The notes: a model not told the origin generated them from the sequence alone. Numbered from the stretch's first letter, positions 8,500-17,561 are shown. The stretch: DNA of 61,728 nt from CAZFQG01 sp964520785 (GCA_964520785.1 CAZFQG010000009.1:1-61728), one strand, 5' to 3'. Numbers and translations are program-made.

Positions 8500-8637
8500 C
8501 GTGCCCGGCAAGGGCATCCATGGAAGAAACTCGCGAGGGTTTCCTCATCCATCGTCGGCGGACTTGCCGCGGGAATTCGCTCCGTCCCGGCCCGAGAGAA
8601 CCACGAACGCCATCACCGCTCGTCGCAAGATTTCGCG

Positions 8638-10131
8638 TCACTCTTCGGAACCGGCCCGCGGCACGTTCGAGGAGCGACCCGGGCGCGTGTGAGGGCCGTC
8701 CGCGCGCAGATGCTTTCCGCGCCCGAGCGTTTCCAACGGGGTTTTCGGTTCCGGAGGGAGCGGATGGGCGGCGTCGAAGTCGGCCTTCACCTTCCTCTTT
8801 CGGGCTCCAAACCCCAGAAAACGCAGCGGCGGCCAAAGAAGCGGGCCGTTTTCCCTCAGGTAGTTCCAGCGGAAGTAGTACTGCCGGAAGCACTTCTCCA
8901 GCAGCGCCGCCACGCGCTCCGCCGAGAGGTGGTCGTATTTCAACAGGGGCGTGTAGACGGTGTACCGCGAGTAGTCGAAATCCACGATTCGTTCCTTGAT
9001 CCGCTCGAAGAATTCCGTGCCGGGGTACGGGGTAACGACGTTGAAGTTGGCGTAGGTCGGCCCTAAGTCTTTCGCGTAGCGGAGGACGGAGTGGATCGAT
9101 TCCTCGGTGTCTTCGGGAAATCCGATCATGAACCCCGCCACGGTTCGGATTCCCAGTTCGCGGCACCGCGAGACGAACTCGTACTGCCGGTCCTCGCGGA
9201 TCGGCGCCCTTCGGTATTTGCGTTGCATCCGCTCGTCCGGGGTTTCGATGCCGACCGTCACGCTCGTCAGCCCGACCGATTTCAGCGCCCTGAGGACTTC
9301 CGGAGGAAGCAGTTCGATGCGGCTTTCGATGGAGAACTGAATCCGCCGGGGAAGCCGCGCGAGTTGTTCGATCAACCGGTACAGCCGCTTTTTGTCGGCG
9401 CCGAAGAGCGGGTCGCGGAACTTGAACGATCGGAAGCCCCATCGGTCCATGTCGTGCCGGATTTCGTCCGTCACGGCCGCCGGATCGCGGAAGCGGGTTT
9501 GGTTCTCGAACAAGATATAGGGGCAGTAGTTGCACTTCATCGAGCATCCGCGGCTCTGTTGGATCAGCGCCGTCGGAAACCGGGTGAAGTCGTATCCGAT
9601 GCGGAACGTTTTCAGCCGGAAGGGGGACCAGTCGGGAAAAGGGATCGCGTCGAGATTCTCCATCGCTCCCAATTGGACGGTCGCGTCCTCGTTTTCGAGA
9701 ATCCGGTCCATCGTCCAGAGAATCTGCTCCGCCTCGCCGCGGATGACCGTCACGCCGAGCCCTTCAAACGCCTCCGGCATGACGGAAGCGACGGTGCCGA
9801 CGACCCAAATCCGCGCGGATGGATTCGCCCCCCTCAATCTCCGAATAACCTCGATCTCTCTTGCCAGACTGATAAGGACCGGATTGAAAACGACCAGATC
9901 GCCCCCCTCGGGTACCCGCTCTTCCACATACTCGACCGTGTGCCCCAACTTGACGAATACGGCGGCCAGATGCCCGAATAATAACGACGTCGGACGCCGG
10001 TCGCGGAGATAGAAGCGCCGGATGATCTTCGCGCGCAGCGATTTGCCACCGGGGAACTGTCCGATGCCCATTCCTCCGGCGAAGTCCTTGGACACGTCGT
10101 TTCTTCGCGTATCCCAAAGAATGATTCGCAT
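8638..10131 (-). CDS. B12-binding-domain radical SAM protein
   Basis: The 497-residue product starts with a cobalamin-binding-like Rossmann domain (residues 1-170). A radical SAM barrel follows, with the cluster motif CSMKCNYC (Cx3Cx2C) near residues 195-202, and then the Gly-rich and VTVGIETPDE strands typical of the family. A helical carboxy-terminal part follows. Such enzymes catalyse methyl transfers or rearrangements on lipids, cofactors or antibiotics. The ATG at 10131 follows GAGGGAAAG; an ATG 11 codons upstream overlaps the glycosyltransferase gene and lacks a ribosome site. The gene lies 29 bases downstream of the glycosyltransferase and is probably cotranscribed, which suggests a shared glycolipid substrate. 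Confidence 0.88.
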   Translation of the reverse strand: MRIILWDTRRNDVSKDFAGGMGIGQFPGGKSLRAKIIRRFYLRDRRPTSLLFGHLAAVFVKLGHTVEYVEERVPEGGDLVVFNPVLISLAREIEVIRRLRGANPSARIWVVGTVASVMPEAFEGLGVTVIRGEAEQILWTMDRILENEDATVQLGAMENLDAIPFPDWSPFRLKTFRIGYDFTRFPTALIQQSRGCSMKCNYCPYILFENQTRFRDPAAVTDEIRHDMDRWGFRSFKFRDPLFGADKKRLYRLIEQLARLPRRIQFSIESRIELLPPEVLRALKSVGLTSVTVGIETPDERMQRKYRRAPIREDRQYEFVSRCRELGIRTVAGFMIGFPEDTEESIHSVLRYAKDLGPTYANFNVVTPYPGTEFFERIKERIVDFDYSRYTVYTPLLKYDHLSAERVAALLEKCFRQYYFRWNYLRENGPLLWPPLRFLGFGARKRKVKADFDAAHPLPPEPKTPLETLGRGKHLRADGPHTRPGRSSNVPRAGSEE

Positions 10132-10160
10132 GTCGCTTTCCCTCGTGGGTTCTCCGTGGA

Positions 10161-11474
10161 TCAACCGGCTCGGGCACGCGCCGCGGGATTCGTGGACGAA
10201 GCGTTTCCATGAACGCGAATGGGCACGGGTTCAACTTCGCGGTCTCGTTTCGCCTTGTCCCGGGTTCGAATCAGCGACAAGACCTTTCCGTCGCGCGAGA
10301 CTCGGTATAGGATCCCCCGCCAGACGATCGTTCCGCCGAAAACGGATAAGACGAGACCGATCCAGTTGAAAAACGCCGTCAACGGTTCGGTCGTGACGTC
10401 GAACCAGGCCGGTCCGCGCAGTCGCGGCCAGTGCTCCGGAAAATACGCCTTCGCGGCGGAATGGCGTAGCAACCCGCGGCAGACATTGATGGCCTGGATC
10501 AGCAACAGCGCCCCCACTGGAAGCCATGCGACCCTCCCCCGGGCACCCGCGTGGAGAATCCACCCGAGCGTGACGAGAAAATGGACGCAGAAGAGGGTGA
10601 CGCACCCCAAACCCAGTTTCCAGTAAAGGGGGGAGTAGGTCCGCGCGATGAAATACTGTCTCCGGATGAATTCGAAAAACCCGAGGAGGCTGCCGTCAAC
10701 CGGGGAAGCGACCATGCAGTTCGGTTCGTATTCGACGCCTATTCCCTGTTCGTGAATGGCGAACGTGGCGACCAGGTCGTCGCTCAACGTCCGCTCCCAT
10801 CGGCGCCGGATTTCGGTCTTCTCGAAGAGTTCGCGGCGAATCCCCCACGACCCGCCCCACACCGGGTAGCGGTGCCAGGTTCCCAGCAACAGGCCCGCGC
10901 GCGCGTTGATCGCGGAGAGGATGTAGTTCGACGGCGACGGCTTTCGCGGAATGAACCAACGGTAGCCGGTGACGGCCCCCGTCTTACCGGTTTCCAGCCT
11001 CGACACGAGACATCGCAGCCACTCGCGGCGCGGTTGCGCGTCGGAATCGACGAACACGAGGTGATCGACCGTCGGCGGGATGTCCTCGGTCGCCACGCGA
11101 AGGTTGTGGACCTTCTGGCCGCAGTCCACCGCCTTTCCGGCGACGACCAAGTGGGAACGGATTTCGAAATGCTCGCGCCGAACTTCTTCGATGATCGCCA
11201 AGGCCGGATCGGCCAGGTCCTCGACGATGAAGACTACCTCGTAGTTTTCGTAGTCCTGCTGAAGCAACCGGCCCAGGTTCGTCCTCAAGTCGAGATCGTG
11301 CCCCTTGCAGGGAACGAAGACCCAAGCGCGTCCGGACGCCCCGGCCTTCACGTATCCGCGCAGCCGGCTCCGCGCGAAGCGCCGATGCTCCCAGCTCTGG
11401 AGGAGCAGCAGACACACCTGGATTACGACAAATCCGGTGAAGCCGCAATAGATTAGCAGCCAATAAAAACTCAT
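10161..11474 (-). CDS. Membrane glycosyltransferase, GT2/GT21-like
   Basis: The 437-residue protein has an amino-terminal membrane helix (residues 2-25). A GT-A domain follows with the DxD motif in FVDSDAQPRREWL, the acceptor-binding block VWGGSWGIRRELFEK, and a later SDDLVATFAI segment. About three membrane helices near residues 290-390 complete it. This D-DxD-(D/E)D layout resembles ceramide glucosyltransferase relatives (GT21). The frame extends upstream to a TTG at 11576, but the ATG at 11474 begins at the membrane helix and was preferred although no strong ribosome site precedes it. The adjacent radical SAM gene suggests joint action on a lipid; HpnI/HpnJ-type hopanoid modification is one possibility but unproven. 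Confidence 0.87.
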   Translation of the reverse strand: MSFYWLLIYCGFTGFVVIQVCLLLLQSWEHRRFARSRLRGYVKAGASGRAWVFVPCKGHDLDLRTNLGRLLQQDYENYEVVFIVEDLADPALAIIEEVRREHFEIRSHLVVAGKAVDCGQKVHNLRVATEDIPPTVDHLVFVDSDAQPRREWLRCLVSRLETGKTGAVTGYRWFIPRKPSPSNYILSAINARAGLLLGTWHRYPVWGGSWGIRRELFEKTEIRRRWERTLSDDLVATFAIHEQGIGVEYEPNCMVASPVDGSLLGFFEFIRRQYFIARTYSPLYWKLGLGCVTLFCVHFLVTLGWILHAGARGRVAWLPVGALLLIQAINVCRGLLRHSAAKAYFPEHWPRLRGPAWFDVTTEPLTAFFNWIGLVLSVFGGTIVWRGILYRVSRDGKVLSLIRTRDKAKRDREVEPVPIRVHGNASSTNPAARARAG

Positions 11475-11718
11475 CAGGAAGTCGGCACTGTTCCTATCTG
11501 GGAGCCTTGTTTGCGGTGGACGCAACGGCGAAGAATAGCCCAAAAAGGGCCGTTGAATCAAGAGCAGTTTTCCCAATGGGCAGCTTGGATTAACTCGCCA
11601 GAGGGGGGTTCTAAGCCACGTTTGCCCTGACGAAACTCTGGCTATGCGAGCGCCATGCCCCCTGGGGCCGCATTGAGCGCGGTTGAAATGGTCCGGGGTG
11701 GGCTTTTTCGACAGCCGG

Positions 11719-13002
11719 TTAAGAGGGCAATCGTCCCCGGTATGCCCAAAGGCCCAAGGCCGGATTTCGGATGAAAAAGAACCGCTCCCCGTCTTCGGTC
11801 GTGTTCCACCCGTCTCTTAAACGGTCGACCGGATAGCGCCGGAGCATCCTCGCGAGATCTCCCCACGTGTAATGGACGCTCTCGATCTCTTCACGGGTGA
11901 GCCCGGCGGGACCGGGGCAATAGGTGATGGTAAATCGTCCCTCGGACGAGCCGTGGATCAGGTGGGCGGCGGCGGAGAGGTTCGTCGGCAGGTCGTCGGT
12001 CTCTCGGACGGCTTTCATGACGGCCGGTGTTCCACGGTAACCGTATTCGCGGATCAAACGGTCGATTTCGGCGTCCTCGCCGAAAGTTTCGACCGCGGGC
12101 GCGAGAACGACCAGTTCGCCACCGTCGGCGATCGCCATCCGCGTCCGATAGACGGCCTTGTTTCCCAACCAAGTGCTGTGAAACTCTTCGGGGTCGAGAT
12201 AGACGACGATCTTTCGGGGTTCTTCCTCGAGCACGGTGAAGTTCACTTCCACGGAGAGTTCGGCCGCCTTCTCGAAACACGCGTCGTCATCCCCGATGAA
12301 CAAGCCCCGGACGGCAAGCGATCCGTCCTGTCGCGGTCCGATGACGGTCAAAAGGTAGAGAACCGGCAATTCGCGACAGAAGTGCTCCGCGGCATAGTTG
12401 AGAATCCGCCGGAGTGGCGTATCGGCGCGGCCCATCATGCGTTCCATCCCGAAGGCCGCCCCGATGAAATGGCTTTCGTTGATTCCGGAAGCCCCGCCGG
12501 TTCCGACGAAGAGGTTTTTGTTGTAATTGGCCATGCCGATGACCTCGTGGGGAACGACTTGACCGATCGATAGAATCAAATCGTGCCGGCCCCGGCAGAC
12601 AAGCCGGTTGAGTTGTGCCGGCCATGGTTTCCGGTAGATTCCTTCGGTTACTTCGCTGACGAAGTCGGCCGGCACCTCGCCGAGAGTAACCACGTCGTGC
12701 CGCCAGTCGTGCTCTCGGACGAGTGATTTCGGGAGAGTGGGAAACATGCGCTCAAGCTGTTCCGGGGTCATGGGGACGTGCGTTCCCAGCGCGGGCATCA
12801 CGTCGCGCAGCGCATCGCCGAAATACTCATGCGCGATGCAGCAGAGCAGACCGGCCCTGCTGTTGAAACGGGTGAAATCGGGTGGAAGAGCCAAGACCTT
12901 GGACCGTGGTCCCAAGCGCTCAAACACCGCGAACAACGCATCGCGAAGCGCCTCGTCGGAAAGATCGGTATCCGGAGAACCCTCGGAGAAATACAGCGTC
13001 AT
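11719..13002 (-). CDS. LarA-like (DUF2088) nickel-pincer racemase-family protein
   Basis: The 427-residue protein resembles the lactate racemase catalytic subunit family. An early VLALPPDFTRFNSRAG corresponds to the family's conserved Asp-x-Thr-Arg segment. A long amino-terminal domain follows with LILSIGQVVPHEVIGMANYN and GGASGINESHFIGAAFG, then a carboxy-terminal alpha/beta domain. LarA uses a nickel-pincer nucleotide cofactor to racemise or epimerise 2-hydroxyacids; many homologues act on other hydroxyacids or sugar acids. No cofactor synthesis genes (larB, larC, larE) lie nearby, so the cofactor would have to be made elsewhere. The ATG at 13002 has AAGG about ten bases upstream. Confidence 0.83.
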   Translation of the reverse strand: MTLYFSEGSPDTDLSDEALRDALFAVFERLGPRSKVLALPPDFTRFNSRAGLLCCIAHEYFGDALRDVMPALGTHVPMTPEQLERMFPTLPKSLVREHDWRHDVVTLGEVPADFVSEVTEGIYRKPWPAQLNRLVCRGRHDLILSIGQVVPHEVIGMANYNKNLFVGTGGASGINESHFIGAAFGMERMMGRADTPLRRILNYAAEHFCRELPVLYLLTVIGPRQDGSLAVRGLFIGDDDACFEKAAELSVEVNFTVLEEEPRKIVVYLDPEEFHSTWLGNKAVYRTRMAIADGGELVVLAPAVETFGEDAEIDRLIREYGYRGTPAVMKAVRETDDLPTNLSAAAHLIHGSSEGRFTITYCPGPAGLTREEIESVHYTWGDLARMLRRYPVDRLRDGWNTTEDGERFFFIRNPALGLWAYRGRLPS

Positions 13003-13070
13003 CGTTCAAGCCTTCGGGAGTCGTCCCTTAACAAGTATGGAATCATAAGTTCTTCGATGCCAATAAGTTA

Positions 13071-13101
13071 GGGCCGGCGAATCAGTAGGATTCCCCGGCC
13101 C
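13071..13101 (-). terminator. Hairpin terminator after the histone-like gene
   Basis: GGGCCGG at 13071-13077 pairs with CCGGCCC at 13095-13101. An inner stem GAATC/GATTC (13079-13083 with 13089-13093) has loop AGTAG and one internal C-C mismatch. On the minus strand it lies about 30 bases after the histone-like stop and is followed by TAACTTATTG. A weaker T-rich tail also lies on the plus side. Confidence 0.65.
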
Positions 13102-13132
13102 TTTCTCGTTGTAGTCAAAAGAGGCTGCGTTT

Positions 13133-13372
13133 CTAACAGGTTTTGCAGCTCTTCTTGGCCGCCTTCTTCTTGGCGACCTTCTTCTTCGCCACCTTCTTGG
13201 TTGGTGCCGTCGCGGCGACTGCCTTCTTGGCGACCTTCTTCTTGGCGACCTTCTTCGTAGCGGCCTTCTTCGTAGCCTTCTTCGCGACCTTCTTGACGGG
13301 CGCCTTCTTTGCTACCTTCTTCTTGGCCACTTTCTTCGTAGCCTTCTTGGCTACAGCCTTTTTCTTGGGCAC
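13133..13372 (-). CDS. Histone H1-like Lys/Ala-rich DNA-binding protein
   Basis: The product has 79 residues made almost entirely of Lys, Ala, Val and Thr in repeating KKVAK and KKATK blocks, ending in KKSCKTC. This is the composition of eukaryotic H1 tails and bacterial Hc1/Hc2-type nucleoid proteins, and fits condensed nucleoids known in planctomycetes. The annotated start is GTG at 13372, preceded by GGAGGAGAT at ideal spacing. A longer frame begins at 13432 but its first 20 residues are not Lys-rich and it has no ribosome site. The cysteine pair at the very end is unusual for this class. A palindrome upstream is listed separately. Confidence 0.82.
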   Translation of the reverse strand: MPKKKAVAKKATKKVAKKKVAKKAPVKKVAKKATKKAATKKVAKKKVAKKAVAATAPTKKVAKKKVAKKKAAKKSCKTC

Positions 13373-13850
13373 GGTATCTCCTCCGTCCAAGAGTTCCGTG
13401 AGTCCGTTCAAAGTGTGCCTTGGATCATTCACGCGCGTGAAAAAAACAAAGACAACGAACTCGACTCACACTTACCTGAACAAACTACTTCGTATTGTTT
13501 TAGTTTTTTTTCAAAACTTTGCAAGATGATATCGGCCGTTTTGTTGAAAGAATTGGGAAATTTTTTCCCTTTCGGTCCAGTGATGACGTCAAACGAACCG
13601 GCACGCGCCCTTTCACATGCATCGCTCTTGCCGATCCGTTGATGAAAAGAAAACGAATGCACCCTTTCTCGATCGTGCTTCTTCACGGCGAACCGCGGTC
13701 AAGGCGGATTTGAAAACGGCGCGCCGTCGCGTCGGCATGGTGCGCGAAACGTAAGGAGGTCTTCCGCGTTTTCAGACCACTTACCGCGCCGAACATAGCC
13801 CCTTTTTACCCTATTTTCCTCGGCTGAAACAAGAAGATACCCCCGTTGCG
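13373..13850. other. AT-rich intergenic region upstream of the histone-like gene
   Basis: No supported gene. The part from about 13438 to 13575 is strikingly A/T-rich for this genome, with runs of A and T, and is likely to contain the histone-like promoter and bent DNA. The rest, up to the M50 protease stop at 13851, holds only frames that look like chance. Confidence 0.6.
13428..13441. promoter_or_regulatory. Perfect 14-base palindrome upstream of the histone-like gene
   Basis: TTCACGCGCGTGAA reads identically on both strands. It lies about 56 bases upstream of the GTG start, at the edge of the AT-rich stretch, where an operator or leader hairpin could act. A binding protein is not identifiable. 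Confidence 0.5.
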
Positions 13851-14588
13851 CTAGCGACGGCGAAAGCTTTCGTACGCTCCCAGTGCCGCGTAACTGGAGT
13901 AACAAAGGTAGCCGAACATCAAGCACATCAGAAAACTCTCGAAAAGCATCAAAGCCAGAACGGCAATGCCTCCGGCGGTCACCATCGACAGAAGAAGCGA
14001 GTTTCGGATTCCTTCGCGCGGACCGAAATACTGAAATACCTCGCGCACAATCTGGCCTCCATCGAGTGGATAGACCGGAAGAAGATTCATGATGCCCCAG
14101 AGAACGCATACCTGCAAAAGAAAACTGCCGAAATACGCTCCCAGCGTCGCTTCCTTCCAAACGATTCTCGGCCCGAAGAGCGACCATCCTCTCAACTCGT
14201 TGCCGACGGCCACGGCAAGCAGGACGACGACTCCGGCAACCAGGAAACCGGCCAGCGGACCGGCGAACGAGATGAAAATTTGTGCAAACGTACTCGATCC
14301 GCGCCCTCCGTAAGCACTCGCCGAACGCGAAGAAGTCAATCCGCCCAGCCCATAAAGCGTAATCCAAGGACTCAAACCGTAATAGCGCATCGCCAGCGCG
14401 TGGCCGAATTCGTGCAGTAGAATTCCGAGAAACATGGCCGTCATCCAGGCCAACAAGATTTGACCCGTTTCGGATCGAAGCCCCAGAACGACCGCGGTGA
14501 CCCAGAAAAACGGGTGGATTCGCACGGGAAATCCGAAGAGGACGAAGCGGATGTCATACGGAGTTGGAGGAGGTTCGCCTAGAAGCAT
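13851..14588 (-). CDS. Site-2 protease family (M50) membrane metalloprotease
   Basis: The 245-residue protein is mostly hydrophobic helices. It carries the zinc motif HEFGH (His59, Glu60, His63) inside a helix, and later YPLDGGQI, whose Asp supplies the third zinc ligand in S2P proteins. It lacks PDZ and CBS domains, so it belongs to the compact SpoIVFB/YwhC-like group. Such enzymes cleave substrates within the membrane, often anti-sigma factors or remnants of signal peptides. The ATG at 14588 lies inside the end of lpxB (10-base overlap), which implies translational coupling, although a direct role in lipid A synthesis is not implied. Confidence 0.92.
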   Translation of the reverse strand: MLLGEPPPTPYDIRFVLFGFPVRIHPFFWVTAVVLGLRSETGQILLAWMTAMFLGILLHEFGHALAMRYYGLSPWITLYGLGGLTSSRSASAYGGRGSSTFAQIFISFAGPLAGFLVAGVVVLLAVAVGNELRGWSLFGPRIVWKEATLGAYFGSFLLQVCVLWGIMNLLPVYPLDGGQIVREVFQYFGPREGIRNSLLLSMVTAGGIAVLALMLFESFLMCLMFGYLCYSSYAALGAYESFRRR

Positions 14589-15868
14589 CGCCGCGCCGCC
14601 GTTTCGTGTCCATGGAGCGCCGCGAGCGATACATGCCCCTCGTCAAGAAGATGCTCGTTATTCGCTCCGGCGGCGGCCAGAATCGCCTCGGCCGCGTGCT
14701 TCGCGGCGCCTTCATGCGCTACCGCGGTCTTGAGCGACCGCAGTTGGTCGACGCGCTTCGCGTATGCCCCGGGGTCCGTTAGCCATTCGATCGTGTGCGC
14801 CGCGATTTGGCCGGACTTGTCCTCGCATGTGAGGTATTCGGGGAAGAGAACCTCCTCGGCGTCCGGTTGCGACGGATCGAAAGGGGTCAAATCCCCGGGA
14901 AAAAGCTCATTCGTCGACAGTAAGTTCACCAGCGTGATGTATTTCACGCGGCGGAACCACTTCTGAACCCGGTACGCAAGACGGCTGACCGAATACAGAA
15001 TCACCGTCGGCTTCGTGTAGTAGAGCAGCTCGAGAGAAACCGAACCCGAACACGCCATGCAACAGTGGGCCGCCTGCATCAGCTCCGGCGTTCGACCGAC
15101 GTAGACGTCGATCGGCAGACCCATCGCCGCGATCCGCGTCCGCGCGCGTTGGGCATGTTCCTCCTTGAACGCGGCGACGGCGAAACGGACTTCCGGAACC
15201 GCCTTCAGAACCTGCTCCGCCGCCTTCAAGAACCACGGAAGGTTATGCTTGACTTCCTGATTACGCGAGCCCGGTAAGATAACGACCATGGGCCGCCCAT
15301 CGGCGCGGAGTCCTTCGATGAACGCGCGATCCGTCCGGTCGCGCGCCGTCTCATCGAAAAACGGATGACCGATGAAGACGGCGTTACACCCGTTCTCCCG
15401 AAACCAATCGACTTCGAACGGCAAACTGCACAAAATTTGGTCAACCAGGCGCCGCATTTTCTTCACGCGCCAACTTGCCCACGCCCAGATTTGCGGCGGG
15501 CAGTAGTACAAAACCGGAATCCCATGCCGCTTCGCCGCACCCGCGATCCACCAGTTAAAACCGGGATAGTCGATCAACACGACGGCGTCCGGTTTTTCCT
15601 TTTCAAAACAGCGCTCGGCTTTCTTGACGAGGTCGCGGAACTTGAAAAAGTTGAGAAGCGCCCGCCCGAACCACATTACGGCAAGCGCCGTTAGGTCTTC
15701 GTGCAACTCGCAGCCCGCGTTCTTCATGTTCGGACCGCCGTAGCCCACGGTTTCTACTTCGGGACGTGCCTCCTTCAAGCGTCGGATCAGGTTCGCGCCG
15801 TGGATATCACCGCTCGGCTCGCCCGCGGAGAAGAATAGTTTGATTGGTTTTTTCGATTTTTCAGCCAT
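14579..15868 (-). CDS. lpxB: Lipid-A-disaccharide synthase
   Basis: LpxB joins UDP-2,3-diacylglucosamine and lipid X to form the lipid A disaccharide at the cytoplasmic face of the inner membrane. The 429-residue product begins with the family signature FFSAGEPSGDIHGANLIRRL and continues with VLIDYPGFNWWIAGAAKRHG, YYCPPQIWAWASWRVKKM, VILPGSRNQEVKHNLP and the sugar-nucleotide site CMACSGSVSLELLYYTKPTV. It is slightly longer than typical bacterial LpxB. Other lpx genes are not in the window. Presence of lpxB implies a lipid A-containing outer membrane in this planctomycete. It overlaps the downstream M50 protease gene. Confidence 0.95.
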   Translation of the reverse strand: MAEKSKKPIKLFFSAGEPSGDIHGANLIRRLKEARPEVETVGYGGPNMKNAGCELHEDLTALAVMWFGRALLNFFKFRDLVKKAERCFEKEKPDAVVLIDYPGFNWWIAGAAKRHGIPVLYYCPPQIWAWASWRVKKMRRLVDQILCSLPFEVDWFRENGCNAVFIGHPFFDETARDRTDRAFIEGLRADGRPMVVILPGSRNQEVKHNLPWFLKAAEQVLKAVPEVRFAVAAFKEEHAQRARTRIAAMGLPIDVYVGRTPELMQAAHCCMACSGSVSLELLYYTKPTVILYSVSRLAYRVQKWFRRVKYITLVNLLSTNELFPGDLTPFDPSQPDAEEVLFPEYLTCEDKSGQIAAHTIEWLTDPGAYAKRVDQLRSLKTAVAHEGAAKHAAEAILAAAGANNEHLLDEGHVSLAALHGHETAARRCF

Positions 15869-16081
15869 CGGTATTGAGACGCATCCGCTCAGGCGATCTT
15901 ATCGCATTCTCCTTTATCGGAGGTTGCTTCCGCGCCGAACGGGCGCGAAGCGGGGCTCATCAGCCAAAAATGTACTTGGCTCGATGGTTCGACGCAAGAG
16001 GAATCCGTTCGTGGGTCTTCGTGTCATGTCCCGTTTCATCGATTCAAGACGCATAATTCTTCTGGAAAACATCACGAAACG

Positions 16082-17284
16082 TCAGTCGGCCTCCGGTCCG
16101 CCGAGCAATCCCGCATGGAAGAAAACCGGTTCATACCCATGTTCGGTGGCCCAGCGGATGGCTGCTTCGCAGCGGGCCGCGTGATCCGGTACATGCGCCT
16201 GGTAAAACGGCCAGAAATACTGCTCGTGCGTTAAGAGATTGACGGTCTCGCGACGATTCGGCTCTTCGGCCAAGGGGTCGAGCGCGGGAGCCACCTTTTC
16301 CACCGGTGTACCGTTGCAGACGATCGCGTCGCGGGTGAAGATGATTCCCGATTCGAAATCCATCCACAGATCGTTCTTCAAAACATACTCCGATCGGCTC
16401 GCATCCAAGTTGTAGTTAATGTCAAAACGGCCGTCAACCGGCTGAAAATACCCGCTGAGGACGCGAACCCCTTTTTTTCCAAGCGCCTTGAGCGCTTTCG
16501 GCGTCGCCATGGCCCAGTGGAGGTTCGTCGGCGGGGCAAAGCTCGCCTCTCCGGCAAAACGGAGAATTTGTTCCCCCACTTTGTCGTAGTCGGCGATCAA
16601 TATCTCGGCGGGCGTCTCCTGATACGGCCGCACCGGGCTGTCGGCATAAGCATGAAAGGCCAGTTTCAGCCAGTCCGCGTTGTCGTTCCACTCGCTCCGA
16701 TAGCGATCGGGGAATTCCACTAGCGTAAACCCATCGTCCGCCTCGTAATAAATGTTGGCGGAAAAACGCGTCCCATATTTCCGGTGCAAGTCGCGGAGAA
16801 TACGCAGGTAGAAACAATCGAACAGCGATTTGTACCCTTGCCGGACAATATCGCGAAGGAAGAAGATGTTATCATCCAACGCGAAATGATACCGCGGCCG
16901 GGAGAATTTGTCCCAGACGACGCGAGCGACCGTCTTTTCACACCCCTCCGCTTCGGCGACGATTTCGGTCACCTTGCGCTGGAGGAGGACCTCGGCGATG
17001 AACCGGGAACCTTCGCGGCGCGCGGGCTGTTGGCTGACCGTCACCGCCTTGGAAGGGGGCGCCGTTCCCGAGACGCGGATCGCCAAACCGTCAGAACTCA
17101 ATCGTCCTTGCCGATTGTTCAAGATCGCCCCGTCGAAGGGCTCGTCGATCTTCAATTCAAAGGGTGAAGCCGCGGAGAGGATGCCCGGTTCCGTGGCGGC
17201 GGTCGCGCCGGCGGTCGGCGGCCGGAGAAAACCGCGCCGGCCGCACGCAGTAGTCTCCTCCGTGCCGAAAGGTACTTCAGCCAT
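16082..17284 (-). CDS. Polysaccharide-deacetylase-like barrel protein (family uncertain)
   Basis: The 400-residue product has a beta-rich amino-terminal region (to about 120). A TIM-barrel-like part follows: YHFALDDNIFFLRDI at the first strand, ANIYYEADDGFT, LKLAFHAYAD, then HWAMATPKALKALG. Its Asp-Asp and His placements resemble glycoside hydrolase/deacetylase (NodB-like) barrels that use Asp and His for metal. A frame extends upstream to 17428, but the ATG at 17284 follows CGGAGGAACC and was chosen. No signal peptide is visible, so it is probably cytoplasmic. The exact substrate is unknown. Confidence 0.6.
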   Translation of the reverse strand: MAEVPFGTEETTACGRRGFLRPPTAGATAATEPGILSAASPFELKIDEPFDGAILNNRQGRLSSDGLAIRVSGTAPPSKAVTVSQQPARREGSRFIAEVLLQRKVTEIVAEAEGCEKTVARVVWDKFSRPRYHFALDDNIFFLRDIVRQGYKSLFDCFYLRILRDLHRKYGTRFSANIYYEADDGFTLVEFPDRYRSEWNDNADWLKLAFHAYADSPVRPYQETPAEILIADYDKVGEQILRFAGEASFAPPTNLHWAMATPKALKALGKKGVRVLSGYFQPVDGRFDINYNLDASRSEYVLKNDLWMDFESGIIFTRDAIVCNGTPVEKVAPALDPLAEEPNRRETVNLLTHEQYFWPFYQAHVPDHAARCEAAIRWATEHGYEPVFFHAGLLGGPEAD

Positions 17285-17441
17285 GAACCTGGTTCCTCCG
17301 GATTGTTTCCAGTGTCGGACCTTTAGTCTAAAGGATGGAACGCCACGGTCAAGGTGGAGAATCGCGCCAGCGCACAGAGAGGAGAACGCGAGGTTTTTTG
17401 CGGCAATCCGCCGAAACGGAATTGACAAGAAGATGATTCGA

Positions 17442-17458
17442 GATTCTCATTGAGAATC
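17442..17458. promoter_or_regulatory. Perfect inverted repeat between divergent genes (possible operator)
   Basis: GATTCTCA and TGAGAATC are exact inverted repeats separated by one T. The site lies 158 bases upstream of the deacetylase-like gene and 104 bases upstream of the plus-strand hypothetical gene, a good location for a divergent operator. Its size and arm sequence recall Fur-family boxes, but the match is only partial. Confidence 0.5.
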
Positions 17459-17561
17459 AGTCACCGGTTGATCGCAAGCGGGTTGCGTTTAACGCGAAGA
17501 CGATTATTCGAACGTACCGAGTCTCACGAAAGAAATCCTCCCGCTGTGCAGAAGAGTGAAC

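Noticed and set aside
10255..10280. GGGTTCGAATC, similar to a tRNA T-loop
   Set aside because: It lies inside the glycosyltransferase coding sequence and no acceptor, D or anticodon stems could be folded around it.
13143..13529. A hydrophobic Phe/Ala-rich plus-strand frame that looks like a membrane protein
   Set aside because: It is the complement of the Lys/Ala repeats of the histone-like gene: antisense of AAG codons gives Leu and Phe.
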